DNA of 64,000 nt from Rothia nasisuis (GTDB taxonomy: Bacteria > Actinomycetota > Actinomycetes > Actinomycetales > Micrococcaceae), in contig NZ_CAKMSB010000001.1 in NCBI RefSeq assembly GCF_928381405.1, positions 186,001 to 250,000 on the forward strand, written 5' to 3'. A program made the translations under genes and the position numbers. The notes beneath the pieces were generated by a model that saw only the letters and a program-made list of their open reading frames with translations, was not told the DNA's origin and made no database searches. Positions 16,006 through 24,288 of this stretch are shown piece by piece (the stretch's first letter is position 1; every line of letters begins with the position of its first letter).

Positions 16006-17400
16006 ATGACTGAAGCAATCTTCAAGGCAGAGAAGGTGATGCAACCGGTACGCACCACCAAACAAAAGCGCAAGGCCTTCATCGGGGCCGTCGCAGGGCA
16101 CCTTATTGAATGGTACGACTACGGTGTCTACGGCTTTGTAGCCGTCTATGTGGGTGCCGCCTTCTTCTCCGCAGGAACCCCCGCAGTTGCACTGCTAGCT
16201 TCGTTTGCTACGTTTGCACTCTCTTTTTTCATGCGTCCGCTCGGCGGATTCGTCTTCGGTCCACTCGGTGACCGCATCGGACGAAAGAACACTATGGCCC
16301 TGGTCATGTTCCTCATGTCAGGTTCCACCTTCATGATTGGTTTGCTCCCCACCTACGAGACCATCGGCGTCCTTGCCCCAGCTCTGCTGATTCTGGCGCG
16401 CTGCCTACAAGGGCTTTCAGCAGGCGGTGAAATCGGAACAGTCACTTCGTACGTGGCAGAATACGGCGGCCCCGAACGCCGTGGTCTTGCAACCTCACTT
16501 CTCATGACTATCGCTGTATCCGGTTTGATTCTGGGCTCACTGGTCGCTAACGGTCTTGCGTCTATCTTGGGGGATACATCCATGCAGGAATACGGCTGGC
16601 GTATTCCCTTCCTTATCGCAGGCCCCCTTGGCCTGATTGCAGCTTTTATTCGCTCTCGCCTTGAAGATACCGCCCAGTTCGAGGCCATCTCTGAATCTGG
16701 GCACCAAGAGAAACGCCCTATCCGCGCCACCTTTCAGTGGAAGGTCAATATCACCCTGGTCGCAGGCTCCATCGCCTTGCTGGCCTGCATGTTCTATCTG
16801 ATTCTGACTTACTCCTCCACCTACTTTGTCAAGGATCTCGGTTTCTCAGCTAATACCCGTTTCTGGTTTATTACTATCGGCGGTTTGACGGCTGCTTCGC
16901 TGATGCCGCTGGGTGGCCTCATCACCGACGTGCTGGGGCGTCGCTGGTTTCTTATGCTCACGTCAGCACTTACCATCCCAGCCCTCTACTGGTTCTTCAC
17001 GACTGCACCGGGGTCAACTCCGTCCGAGATTTTCTTACCCTTCATGGTGCTGTGCGTACTTTTTGGTCTCTACTCTTCCACCCCATACGCGGTGATGAGT
17101 GACCTGATTCCCACCAGCATCCGCGCTACAGGCATCTCAATGGGTTACAACATCCCCGTAGCGGTTTTTGGTGGTTCTGCCCCTTTTATCGCGACCTACC
17201 TGGTTAATCTCACGGGTGATATCACCAGCCCCATGTACTTCTTCATAGCCTGTGCAGCCTTCTCTTTCCTTGCTGCCACCTTTACCAGCCACAAGCACTA
17301 CCAGCGGGTACGCGATGCTGACGCCGCTCTCATGGAGAAAGTGAACAACACCGCCAGCACGCCGGTAGTCTCTGCTGCGGAGGTTCAAACCGACCGATAA
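16006..17400 (+). CDS. MHS-family (ProP/KgtP-like) major facilitator transporter
   Basis: A 464-residue symporter with about 12 transmembrane helices. ATG 16006 has GAGGGG 9 bases upstream; the longer frame from 15847 is unlikely. MHS signatures are visible: GHLIEWYDYGVYGF before and in TM1, FMRPLGGFVFGPLGDRIGRKNTM in the loop 2-3 region, and ARCLQGLSAGGEIGTVTSYVAEYGGPERRG around TM4-5. The group takes up organic acids (citrate, 2-oxoglutarate, shikimate) or betaine/proline with protons; the exact substrate cannot be read from sequence. The divergent PucR regulator suggests induction by the substrate. An unusually stable hairpin follows. Confidence 0.9.
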   Translation: MTEAIFKAEKVMQPVRTTKQKRKAFIGAVAGHLIEWYDYGVYGFVAVYVGAAFFSAGTPAVALLASFATFALSFFMRPLGGFVFGPLGDRIGRKNTMALVMFLMSGSTFMIGLLPTYETIGVLAPALLILARCLQGLSAGGEIGTVTSYVAEYGGPERRGLATSLLMTIAVSGLILGSLVANGLASILGDTSMQEYGWRIPFLIAGPLGLIAAFIRSRLEDTAQFEAISESGHQEKRPIRATFQWKVNITLVAGSIALLACMFYLILTYSSTYFVKDLGFSANTRFWFITIGGLTAASLMPLGGLITDVLGRRWFLMLTSALTIPALYWFFTTAPGSTPSEIFLPFMVLCVLFGLYSSTPYAVMSDLIPTSIRATGISMGYNIPVAVFGGSAPFIATYLVNLTGDITSPMYFFIACAAFSFLAATFTSHKHYQRVRDADAALMEKVNNTASTPVVSAAEVQTDR

Positions 17401-17421
17401 AAATTTAGTTTCTATATAGAA

Positions 17422-17467
17422 AATCCGCTGTAGTTGTTGCCGTTGTGGGTAGTAACTACAGCGGATT
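17422..17467. terminator. Hairpin between convergent MHS transporter and AlkD-like gene
   Basis: A perfect 14-base-pair stem (17422-17435 with 17454-17467) around an 18-base loop. On the minus strand it is followed by TTTCTATATAG. It probably ends both transcripts. Confidence 0.6.
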
Positions 17468-17504
17468 AAGGCATAAAAGATAGGATGCTGAATTTCCAGG
17501 TCTA

Positions 17505-18284
17505 TCAGCCTGCAGAGCTCCGGTCAATGGATCGCAGGCCACGTTTTACGATTCTGGCGGTGGCGGCGCTATCACTTTCAGCAGCCCATTGGTTGCACAG
17601 TCCAATAGCCCAATCAGGGCGTGTCTTCGCGGCATCGTTGATCCAGTTGGAGACAGAGTCCTGCACATACTGCGATGGGTCAGCACGGAGCTGATGCAGA
17701 ATCGGCTCACCGAGTTCAGGCTGCTGTTTCAGTACGGGGATATGCGACGCCCAGACGCCGCGTGGACGGAGTGCTTCGCTGGCGAATCGGCGCACTCGTT
17801 CGGACGGATCGCTTGCCCAACCAACGAGTATGTCGATACTGGTATCAAGGTCACTGACGAGCACCGGGCGCGCCGCCATCCAGGCCCACTCGCGAACGGC
17901 AAAGTGTTCATCGTCGGCGAATCGGCGCAGTTTCTCCAGCAAGGCGGCTGGGCCGGTTCTGACCTGTGAGGCGTGGAGAAAGCACACCCAGCCGCGCACA
18001 GTGTCAGAGGTCTGACCTGCTAAGTGCTCGATCTCGGCTACGTCAAGGTTCTCGGCTAGGGTCGCACCGATGCGTGTCATACGTTTTAGGATGCCAAGCT
18101 TCTGCGCTTCAGAAACCCTAGTTTTCACTTCTTTGTCTGCATTTGGTAAGACAGCTTGCAACAGAATCGTATGATCTACGGCAAGGGCTTCAGCCAGCGT
18201 CCGTGCTGATGCGGTGCCCGTATTGAGCGCTTCCAAGTGAGTTGCGTCAATCTCGGTGTTGCTACGCGCACGGCGCCAGCTCAC
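17505..18284 (-). CDS. DNA alkylation repair (AlkD-like, HEAT-repeat) protein
   Basis: A 259-residue protein made almost entirely of helical repeats. Several HEAT units are readable, for example LRRFADDEHFAVREWAWMAARP, LVGWASDPSERVRRFASEALRP and LRADPSQYVQDSVSNWINDAAKTRPDWAIGLCNQW. The last repeat with SVSNWINDAAKTRPDW resembles the C-terminal part of AlkD-like proteins, glycosylases that excise N3- and N7-alkylpurines without base flipping. The N-terminal region is less typical, so glycosylase activity is not assured. A single gene, convergent with the MHS transporter. Confidence 0.75.
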   Translation of the reverse strand: MSWRRARSNTEIDATHLEALNTGTASARTLAEALAVDHTILLQAVLPNADKEVKTRVSEAQKLGILKRMTRIGATLAENLDVAEIEHLAGQTSDTVRGWVCFLHASQVRTGPAALLEKLRRFADDEHFAVREWAWMAARPVLVSDLDTSIDILVGWASDPSERVRRFASEALRPRGVWASHIPVLKQQPELGEPILHQLRADPSQYVQDSVSNWINDAAKTRPDWAIGLCNQWAAESDSAATARIVKRGLRSIDRSSAG

Positions 18285-18631
18285 TGCAGAGCCTCATCGC
18301 TACAGAGCCTGAGTGGCAAAAATTCTGACTCTTGTTTGATAACAATCACCCTACTCGTTGAGTCACTGTACGGCTAGTCACCTAACAATATAACTAGATA
18401 ACTAGCACGTTCACTTTCATCGTACCTGTGCCGCCATGCTACCAGAAATCACACACCATACCCTGCTCAATGAAAATCAACCCACCATTGCTTCCAGTTG
18501 GCATTTGCGGCACACGAGCAGCCTCAGGGATATGGCCGTCCATCAGATTATGCGGCCCTTCCATTAGGAACTGCCCCACACAGGTCGGCGGACGAAGGCC
18601 ACCTTCAAGAAGCCCACTGAGGCAAATAAAA
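18285..18631. other. 347-base intergenic region with a possible gene remnant
   Basis: Between the AlkD-like gene and the ssrA terminator. On the minus strand, 18630 to 18439 is open and ends in a stop. The peptide (including VPQMPTGSNGGLIFIEQGM) has a protein-like composition, but there is no credible start: the frame enters from the ssrA terminator stem. It may be the 3' remnant of a lost gene beside ssrA, a common integration site. I do not recognise the family. Confidence 0.25.
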
Positions 18632-18672
18632 TGAGGGGAGGCCTTGAACTCCATGTTCAAGGCCTCCCCTCA
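18632..18672 (-). terminator. Intrinsic terminator of ssrA
   Basis: A perfect 18-base-pair stem (18632-18649 with 18655-18672) with a 5-base loop, followed on the minus strand by TTTTATTTG. It starts 3 bases after the tmRNA 3' end. Confidence 0.9.
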
Positions 18673-18674
18673 GG

Positions 18675-19047
18675 TGGAGATGCGGGGAATCGAACCCCGG
18701 TCCGATGTGGCGTCAACGGGTCTTCTCCGTGCGCAGTTTGTGAAAGCGGTGTTTTCGGCTACCTTGCTTGCGCAAACACTTACAAGGCCTAACCTAGCCG
18801 TATAAAAGTCCCACCCGGCCCTACGACAAGGACGGGCAGCAGTGGCCTTTTAAACTGATGGTAGGGACTGAGCCAAAGGCAAGCTCAGGCTACCAGACTG
18901 CATCGCTGGGATTATTAGGCAGCGAGTGCGAAGTCAGTGCGCTTAGATTCTGCACTTATTTTTTTGCAGAGGGCGTTAACGAGATAACCCTGCGTCCTCG
19001 GCACGCTTCATCCATCTCAACTCACATCGTCGAAACCGATCATCCCC
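18675..19047 (-). ncRNA. ssrA: tmRNA (ssrA), proteolysis tag AESKRTDFALAA
   Basis: Rescues ribosomes stalled on broken messages by trans-translation. The 5' end reads GGGGATGATCGGTTTCGACG (from 19047), the usual tmRNA start. The 3' tRNA-like end has the T arm GGGGTTCGATTCCCC and acceptor strand CATCTCCACC (to 18675). The 7-base acceptor pairing GGGGATG/CATCTCC is intact with one G-T. The tag frame runs from GCA at 18953 to TAA at 18915 and encodes AESKRTDFALAA, with the protease-recognised ALAA end. The length is about 373 bases. Its protein partner smpB is 0.9 kb upstream. The exact 3' base is uncertain by one or two because the CCA is not fully encoded. Confidence 0.97.
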
Positions 19048-19174
19048 TCTTCTTTTATCAAAGAACGCCAAGCTAAGCGTTTTCCGATACGCCTTCCGAG
19101 TCGCAACTCAATCTGAAAGACGTCAGCCCAAATAGCCTGGAGAGAACACTCTACCAGCTGGGTTAAAACATGTA

Positions 19175-19213
19175 AAGCTGTTTTGGCACCGGTGGCCGGT
19201 GCCAAAACAGCTT
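19175..19213 (-). terminator. Terminator of the DUF4190 gene
   Basis: A perfect 18-base-pair stem (19175-19192 with 19196-19213) and a 3-base loop. On the minus strand it is followed by TTACATGTTTT. It separates this gene from the ssrA promoter. Confidence 0.75.
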
Positions 19214-19236
19214 CAGACATCAAAGAGCTCCCGTAA

Positions 19237-19938
19237 CTACTCGATTCCCAAGCGTTCATTCATACAACGGTCTATAGCTGCCTGAGTAGGCTCGTTAGAG
19301 CACTCAAAGCCAGCGGCAAATATCCAGCCAAACAAGACGCCTAAAATAATTGCTGAAATTAAGCCGAGCACGCTGAGGATAATTCCTGCGATTGCCAGTC
19401 CTTTACCTCCGCCGCCGTGCTTGACGTTGCGTAGGGCAACAATACCAAGAACCAGACCAACTAGGCCTAGGGCACCGCCAACAACGGTCCAACCTGTCAT
19501 AAAAGCTAAAATACCGAGGACGAGTGAGGCAATAGCCATACCTTTGGGCCCCTCAGTCCGACCGATATACGGTGCGTCGTACTGCTGGTAGGTAGCGGGC
19601 TGGCCGCCATAATGGTTCGGCTGACCGTAGCTCGGAGCGCTGTATCCCTGTTGGTTGTACCCCTGCTGGCTGTAGCTCTGGCCTGGGCTCTGCTGAGAAC
19701 CGTCCGGCGAACCGTAGTTGGTCGAATTGTAGGCAGGGGATGTGCTTGCCTGAGAAGGAGCGGCTTCACCCGCGCCGTAGCCATTAGCGCTGCCTGCCTG
19801 CGCTACAGATTCGTAAGAAGGAGTTGTCTCCTTCTCAACGCCCTGCCCAAAGGAACCGTTCTGGGGCTGATTAGGGGTCTGGCCGTACTGGCCGGATGCA
19901 TAGCCGCCGTAGTGGTTTTCGTTGTTACTTGAAGTCAT
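19237..19938 (-). CDS. DUF4190-domain membrane protein with Gln/Tyr/Gly-rich N-terminus
   Basis: A 233-residue protein. The first about 125 residues are extremely rich in Gln, Tyr, Gly, Ser and Asn, with repeated QQGY/PSYGQ units, like a flexible cytoplasmic tail. Two transmembrane segments (about 136-165 and 176-207) of DUF4190 type follow; GPKGMAIASLVLGILAF and GGGKGLAIAGIILSVLGLI are the characteristic paired helices. The short C-terminal tail has two Cys (ECSNEPTQAAIDRC), as in the paralogue at 12824. It lies 24 bases downstream of smpB on the same strand. The function is unknown. Confidence 0.8.
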   Translation of the reverse strand: MTSSNNENHYGGYASGQYGQTPNQPQNGSFGQGVEKETTPSYESVAQAGSANGYGAGEAAPSQASTSPAYNSTNYGSPDGSQQSPGQSYSQQGYNQQGYSAPSYGQPNHYGGQPATYQQYDAPYIGRTEGPKGMAIASLVLGILAFMTGWTVVGGALGLVGLVLGIVALRNVKHGGGGKGLAIAGIILSVLGLISAIILGVLFGWIFAAGFECSNEPTQAAIDRCMNERLGIE

Positions 19939-19962
19939 GATTCTCCTTAGGTTGTGTGCCCG

Positions 19963-20451
19963 CTAGCCTAAATTCCTGTAACGCATAGCGCGTTGCGCTT
20001 CAAGATTATCCTGCCGTTCGCGCAAAGCCTGACGTTTGTCGTAATCCCGTTTACCTGTGGCCAGCGCAATTTCGACCTTGGCTCGGCCCCTACTGAAGTA
20101 GAGTTTAAGAGGTACTACAGTATATCCGCTCTCTTTTAGCTTCTGGGCAATTTTGTTGATTTCGGTGCGGTGCATAAGCAGTTTACGTCGACGGCGGGCT
20201 GCATGATTGGTCCACGAGCCGCGCCCGTACTCAGCAATATGGATACCTTCGAGCCAAAGCTCGTTACCGTACATCTGGCAGAAACCGTCGGTGATGGAGG
20301 CCCCCCCGTCACGGAGTGACTTGACCTCGGTGCCCATCAGAACCAGCCCTGCTTCCCACGTCTCGATGATGTTGTAGTTGTGCCGTGCCCTGCGGTTGGA
20401 TGCAATGGTGTGGTTATTGGGGTCCTCTTTGGTTACTTTTTTCTTAGCCAC
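19963..20451 (-). CDS. smpB: SsrA-binding protein SmpB
   Basis: A 162-residue RNA-binding protein that delivers tmRNA to stalled ribosomes. Family motifs are clear: IASNRRARHNYNIIETWEAGLVLMGTEVKSLR at the N-terminus, the GSWTNHAARRRRKLLMHRTEI segment, and YFSRGRAKVEIALATGKRDYDKRQALRER leading into the basic C-terminal tail. Start GTG 20451 follows the prfB stop by 2 bases. In most actinobacteria I know of, ftsE and ftsX lie between prfB and smpB; here they do not. The ssrA gene is downstream on the same strand. Confidence 0.98.
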   Translation of the reverse strand: MAKKKVTKEDPNNHTIASNRRARHNYNIIETWEAGLVLMGTEVKSLRDGGASITDGFCQMYGNELWLEGIHIAEYGRGSWTNHAARRRRKLLMHRTEINKIAQKLKESGYTVVPLKLYFSRGRAKVEIALATGKRDYDKRQALRERQDNLEAQRAMRYRNLG

Positions 20452-20453
20452 GT

Positions 20454-21578
20454 CTATTCTTCGTTCTTTCTTTTCTGTCGCTCAGCGGCGCGCCAGCGCA
20501 CCCCGGCGTCGATGAAACCCTCGAGGGCCCCGTCAAAAACAGCTGAGGGGTTGCCCTCTTCATAATTGGTTCGTAGGTCTTTGACCATCTGGTAGGGGTT
20601 GAGCACGTAGGAGCGCATCTGATCACCCCATGAGGCTTTGACGTCACCTGCCAGTTCCTTCTTTTTGGTGTCTTCTTGCTCTTTGCGTAACAGTAGCAGG
20701 CGGGATTGTAGGACGCGCAGGGCTGCGGCTCGGTTCTGAATCTGCGATTTCTCGTTCTGCATGGAGACGACGATGCCGGTGGGGATATGGGTCATGCGCA
20801 CGGCAGAGTCAGTGGTATTGACTGACTGACCGCCAGGGCCTGAGGATCGGAAAACATCGATTTTCAGCTCGGACTCAGGAATCTCGATGTGGTCTGTCTG
20901 TTCGATAAGGGGAACAACTTCCACAGCGGCGAAGGAAGTCATGCGCTTACCCTGACTGTTAAAGGGTGAGATTCGGACGAGTCGGTGGGTGCCCGCTTCG
21001 ATGGAGAGGCGGCCAAAAGCATAGGGTGCCTTGACCTCGAATGTTGCTGATTTGAGACCGGCCTCTTCGGCGTAGGAGGTATCCATGACCGTGGTGTCGA
21101 AATCGTGTTTCTCGGCCCAGCGCAGGTACATGCGCAGTAACATCTCGGCGAAGTCTGCTGCGTCCACACCACCGGCGCCCGCGCGGATGGTGACAACCGC
21201 ATCACGCTGATCATACTCCCCAGAGAGAAGGGTGATGACTTCGAGATTAGCCAGTCGCTTTTTGATGGCGGTGAGTTCGTTTTCCGCCTCTGAGAGAGCC
21301 GCCGAATCTGCTTCTTCTTCGGCAAGCTCTACCATAATTTCAAGGTCTTCAATGGCTTGTTTGAGTTTGAGGAGTTTATCGAGTTCAGCCTGTTTGTGGG
21401 AGAGCTGGGAGGTCACTTTTTGAGCTGCCTCGGGGTCGTCCCACAGGTCAGGAGCACCTGCTGCTTCGGAGAGTTCCGCGATGGACGCACGCAACTGTTC
21501 AACGTCACTGACCTCTTCGATGGAGGTGTACGTTGACCGGAGTGTCTTAATCTGGGCGGAAAAATCTAAAGTAGCCAT
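20454..21578 (-). CDS. prfB: Peptide chain release factor 2
   Basis: Recognises UAA and UGA stop codons and triggers peptide release. At 374 residues it is complete in a single frame, so the programmed +1 frameshift near codon 25 seen in many bacteria is absent, as is usual for actinobacteria. The stop-codon-reading tripeptide SPF lies in [18 protein letters not shown], and the catalytic GGQ in [20 protein letters not shown]. The N-terminal coiled domain is normal. ATG 21578 has only a weak AGGG about 12 bases upstream. It heads prfB-smpB-DUF4190 and follows the tad locus on the same strand. Confidence 0.98.
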   Translation of the reverse strand: MATLDFSAQIKTLRSTYTSIEEVSDVEQLRASIAELSEAAGAPDLWDDPEAAQKVTSQLSHKQAELDKLLKLKQAIEDLEIMVELAEEEADSAALSEAENELTAIKKRLANLEVITLLSGEYDQRDAVVTIRAGAGGVDAADFAEMLLRMYLRWAEKHDFDTTVMDTSYAEEAGLKSATFEVKAPYAFGRLSIEAGTHRLVRISPFNSQGKRMTSFAAVEVVPLIEQTDHIEIPESELKIDVFRSSGPGGQSVNTTDSAVRMTHIPTGIVVSMQNEKSQIQNRAAALRVLQSRLLLLRKEQEDTKKKELAGDVKASWGDQMRSYVLNPYQMVKDLRTNYEEGNPSAVFDGALEGFIDAGVRWRAAERQKRKNEE

Positions 21579-21663
21579 GGTTATTAACCCTAGCTGAAAG
21601 CAGTGCTAGGCTACCAGTTTCGGAGGGTACCGATTCCTTGGCCGGTGGGCGGAACCTGAGTAG

Positions 21664-22227
21664 TTATTGGGCAGCGTTCACACGAGCTTTACCGGTTGCG
21701 GTGATGGTGATGCCGTCAGGGAGCACGAGAGATACGATGGGTGGGCGGGCAACAGCTGAGAGCACCACCTCCGCTGTGTTGTTTTCTGCGACACCAGTTG
21801 CTGGGTTGAGGGTCAGCCCTTCAAAGTCAGAACTGGCCCCTGTCTCTGCCAGAAAGGTCTGACTGTTAGCTGTCACGGTAGCTGGGGTAAGCACTAGTTG
21901 GGCGTCGCTGGTGGCCGAACCAGCCAGTCCCTCAACTCTCTGTGCTGTTGAGCTAGCGGTTTGATCTGCCAAGGACTGTAGCTTATGCCTCTCTAAATAG
22001 ATGGCGCTCACTGCAACCACCACCGTGGCTACCAGGAGTAGCACCAGGCATAGGCCGACGATGAGAAGTAGGACGCTACCCCCTTCTCGCCCATCGTCCT
22101 TTAGTGACCGGTGGGGGTGTTTACAGCCTACGCTTGAGTCGGCCTGTTTCGGGGCTTGCTGCCCCAACGCCCTGTGAATTAACGAGTTTAGGGCGAAGAA
22201 GCGGCGACCGAGTTTTATGCATCTCAT
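21664..22227 (-). CDS. TadG/Rv3654c-like pilus-locus protein
   Basis: A 187-residue protein. ATG 22227 overlaps the stop of the upstream gene (ATGA) and has GGGAGGGAA about 8 bases upstream, so it is preferred to the TTG at 22245. One hydrophobic segment near residues 55-80 (GGSVLLLIVGLCLVLLLVATVVVAVSAIY) follows a basic N-terminus. The part after it (LQSLADQTASSTAQ) has the DxxA pattern of Tad minor pilin-like proteins. It is the last gene of the tad set and probably a minor pseudopilin or assembly factor. Confidence 0.75.
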   Translation of the reverse strand: MRCIKLGRRFFALNSLIHRALGQQAPKQADSSVGCKHPHRSLKDDGREGGSVLLLIVGLCLVLLLVATVVVAVSAIYLERHKLQSLADQTASSTAQRVEGLAGSATSDAQLVLTPATVTANSQTFLAETGASSDFEGLTLNPATGVAENNTAEVVLSAVARPPIVSLVLPDGITITATGKARVNAAQ

Positions 22228-22694
22228 GAGTAGTTCCCTCCCCAACTGGTTGCCGAAGAGGTCATGGTGGCCATGCTGGGTGCATCAGCCCAGGGCACTA
22301 AGGGGAGGTCAGTTGTAACGGATACTTCTATCACAATTTTTTCACCGGGGGCGCAGGTGGCCTCACAAGCCAACGACGTACTGACCTGGTCGGGCCGTAT
22401 CCCAAAGTCACTAGCAGCTAAAGCGGCGATGTTCTGAGCAACAGAACTAGAACGTTGCTCAGCCGGTAGCAAGGTCAGAACCTGGATAGCCTGGGCGCTT
22501 GAGTTAGAAGCTGCGAACGCGGCTGACTGCATTGCAAAGACAGAGAGCAAAAAGTACACTGTGGGCACCATGAGCATGGCAGATAAGGCTATAAACTCCA
22601 CGAGCGCGCTACCGGCTTCACGGTCTTCACCCCGATCTACTTGGGAGACTTGAGAGTTATTTTTTCGGTGTAAGAATTTACTGTTTGATCGCAT
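22224..22694 (-). CDS. TadE/TadF-like minor pseudopilin
   Basis: A 156-residue protein. ATG 22694 lies inside the 3' end of the TadE gene with GGAGG 9 bases upstream, giving a 17-base overlap. REAGSALVEFIALSAMLMVPTVYFLLSVFAMQ is the TadE-like signature: a Gly-Ser/Ala cleavage region followed by Glu at +5 and a hydrophobic helix. The external part contains a Cys pair (LACEATCAPGEK). Minor pseudopilins of this type start or regulate Flp pilus polymerisation. Confidence 0.82.
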   Translation of the reverse strand: MRSNSKFLHRKNNSQVSQVDRGEDREAGSALVEFIALSAMLMVPTVYFLLSVFAMQSAAFAASNSSAQAIQVLTLLPAEQRSSSVAQNIAALAASDFGIRPDQVSTSLACEATCAPGEKIVIEVSVTTDLPLVPWADAPSMATMTSSATSWGGNYS

Positions 22695-23082
22695 GACCTG
22701 TCACCTCCCACTCGGCAGTTAGCCCGAACGGGCCGAGTAGCGGCACAGGCGCGTTCACCGTGATTTGTAACGCCTGTGCGCCGTGCCAGTCCACCACAGC
22801 ACTAGAGACTTGGGTCTGATAGCTCTGCGGAAGAACCGAATACAGTAGCTCTTGCGTGCGTTCTTCGCCGTCCTGCGGGGTGCGGTCACGCATCGCCCCG
22901 TACCGCGCCCCCTGCGACGCGGCATCCTGAACAACGTTCTTGGCATACATTGCAAAAGAAATCTGCAATACTCCCAAGAACATCAGGAGCACCAGCGCTG
23001 AAACCATCACAAATTCAGCGGTGGCATTGCCAGCGTCATCATGGAGGCGACGGGCAGGAGGCTTCACCTGTGGCCTGGTCAC
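22678..23082 (-). CDS. tadE: TadE-family pseudopilin
   Basis: A 134-residue TadE-like protein. DDAGNATAEFVMVSALVLLMFLGVLQISFAMYAKN is the conserved module: a G/N cleavage site, Glu at the fifth position and a hydrophobic helix, followed by DAASQGARYGAM, typical of TadE. It begins with GTG 23082, 5 bases after the stop of the Flp-like gene. It is probably processed by a prepilin peptidase, which is not encoded in this window. Confidence 0.88.
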   Translation of the reverse strand: MTRPQVKPPARRLHDDAGNATAEFVMVSALVLLMFLGVLQISFAMYAKNVVQDAASQGARYGAMRDRTPQDGEERTQELLYSVLPQSYQTQVSSAVVDWHGAQALQITVNAPVPLLGPFGLTAEWEVTGHAIKQ

Positions 23083-23087
23083 GGTGC

Positions 23088-23297
23088 CTACTGGTTGAGC
23101 ATAGACATAGCATTGTTGAACATGGCGATGAGGGCGTCCTGGGCGACCACCAAAATAGCGGCTACCAAGATAGCAGTCATCATAGTCACCATAACCCAGC
23201 CAGGAACATCGCCGCGTTCCCTATTATCGGCAAGGTGTGAGGGCGCAATGAGTGTGAGCAGAACCTTGATGTAGGTCTCAGTTATCAGCTTCTTCAT
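23088..23297 (-). CDS. Flp pilin-like small membrane protein
   Basis: A 69-residue protein. ATG 23297 has AAAGGAGA 7 bases upstream; the longer frame to 23396 is spurious. The layout is a short N-terminal part, then RERGDVPGWVMVTMMTAILVAAILVVAQDAL, which is one hydrophobic helix after a Gly-Asp junction. Position between TadC and TadE and size match the major pilin slot of actinobacterial tad loci. The Micrococcaceae version lacks the classic TTAEYAL core, so pilin identity rests mainly on position. Confidence 0.7.
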   Translation of the reverse strand: MKKLITETYIKVLLTLIAPSHLADNRERGDVPGWVMVTMMTAILVAAILVVAQDALIAMFNNAMSMLNQ

Positions 23298-23352
23298 CTT
23301 TATTCTCCTTTGAAAGGTACTGCCCTGAGAGGCAGATTGTGTTGAATGGGCT

Positions 23353-24288
23353 CTAAAAATTGAGGTTAAGCAGTGAGATACCCGGGAACATTGCAAAGAG
23401 CACAGTGAGTGGAAGAATCAGAAAGACCACGGGGGCCATCATGCCAATTTCTTTCTTGCCAGCTGTTTCCATGAGTTCTCGCTTGGCGTTATCGCGTACA
23501 TCTTGGGCTTGGGCGCGAAGCACGTCTGCCAGAGGTGTACCGCGTTCAATCGCAACAACCAAACCATCAACAAAACGGGATAGAGCCGCTACCGATGTGC
23601 GTTGCGAAAAACTCTGTAGAGCGGATACCAGGGGCTCTCCCGAACGGGTCATTGAAAGTATTGAGCGAAACTCCTTCGAGAGTTCACCCCGAGAACTTCT
23701 CACAACCCGTTCAAGGGCACCGACAGCGGATTCACCAGCTGTAACAGAAAGAGCCATAAGCTCAGCCAGTGCTGGAAACTCTGCCAGCATCGCTTTCTCT
23801 CGTTTCTTGATTTCGTGTGTCAGCCAATAGTCCCTCCCCAGAAATCCTATGAATCCACCCAGACTCATGAGTAAAATACCTGAAACAATACTTATCTTTC
23901 CTTGGGCCGCCCCCAGCGCAACAAACACAACAGCCAGACCGAGCCCAGCGATAGACCACAGGAGTTGTTGGATTCTGTACTCACCGGAGGAGAGGGAACC
24001 ACCCAACTGTTCAAGTCTTCGGTTGAGAGCAGTTGAATCAAAGCTAGAGGCACCCCAGGTTTTGAATAGTTTGTCACTCCAGGGTTCAACAACGGCTAGT
24101 AAGGCGCCGTACAAACCTTCTGGAAGGGTAGTGTAGGTCGCGTCCCCTGCCTGTCTTTTAAATTCAGCGGCCCGAAGCTGTGGCGCGATTCGATCAGCGA
24201 AACTTTGTGTTCTTTGAGTCATAAGACTGGTTGTGATCAGCCAAATTCCTGCACTGAGCGTTAGGCTGAGCAGAAGAGCAAATCTCAT
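23353..24288 (-). CDS. tadC: TadC-type inner-membrane platform protein (GspF/T2SSF domain)
   Basis: A 311-residue protein. The T2SSF domain covers about 160-300 (AMLAEFPALAELMALSVTAGESAVGALERV through RELMETAGKKEIGMMAPVVFLILPLTVLFAMFPG). Transmembrane segments lie at the N-terminus, around residues 110-150, and at the C-terminus. TadB and TadC form the cytoplasmic-membrane base on which the TadA ATPase acts. The start overlaps the TadB stop by 4 bases (ATGA). Confidence 0.9.
   Translation of the reverse strand: MRFALLLSLTLSAGIWLITTSLMTQRTQSFADRIAPQLRAAEFKRQAGDATYTTLPEGLYGALLAVVEPWSDKLFKTWGASSFDSTALNRRLEQLGGSLSSGEYRIQQLLWSIAGLGLAVVFVALGAAQGKISIVSGILLMSLGGFIGFLGRDYWLTHEIKKREKAMLAEFPALAELMALSVTAGESAVGALERVVRSSRGELSKEFRSILSMTRSGEPLVSALQSFSQRTSVAALSRFVDGLVVAIERGTPLADVLRAQAQDVRDNAKRELMETAGKKEIGMMAPVVFLILPLTVLFAMFPGISLLNLNF

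Noticed and set aside
17401-17421. TTCTATATAGAA palindrome as operator
   Set aside because: It lies between two convergent stop codons beside a terminator stem, so no promoter is expected there.
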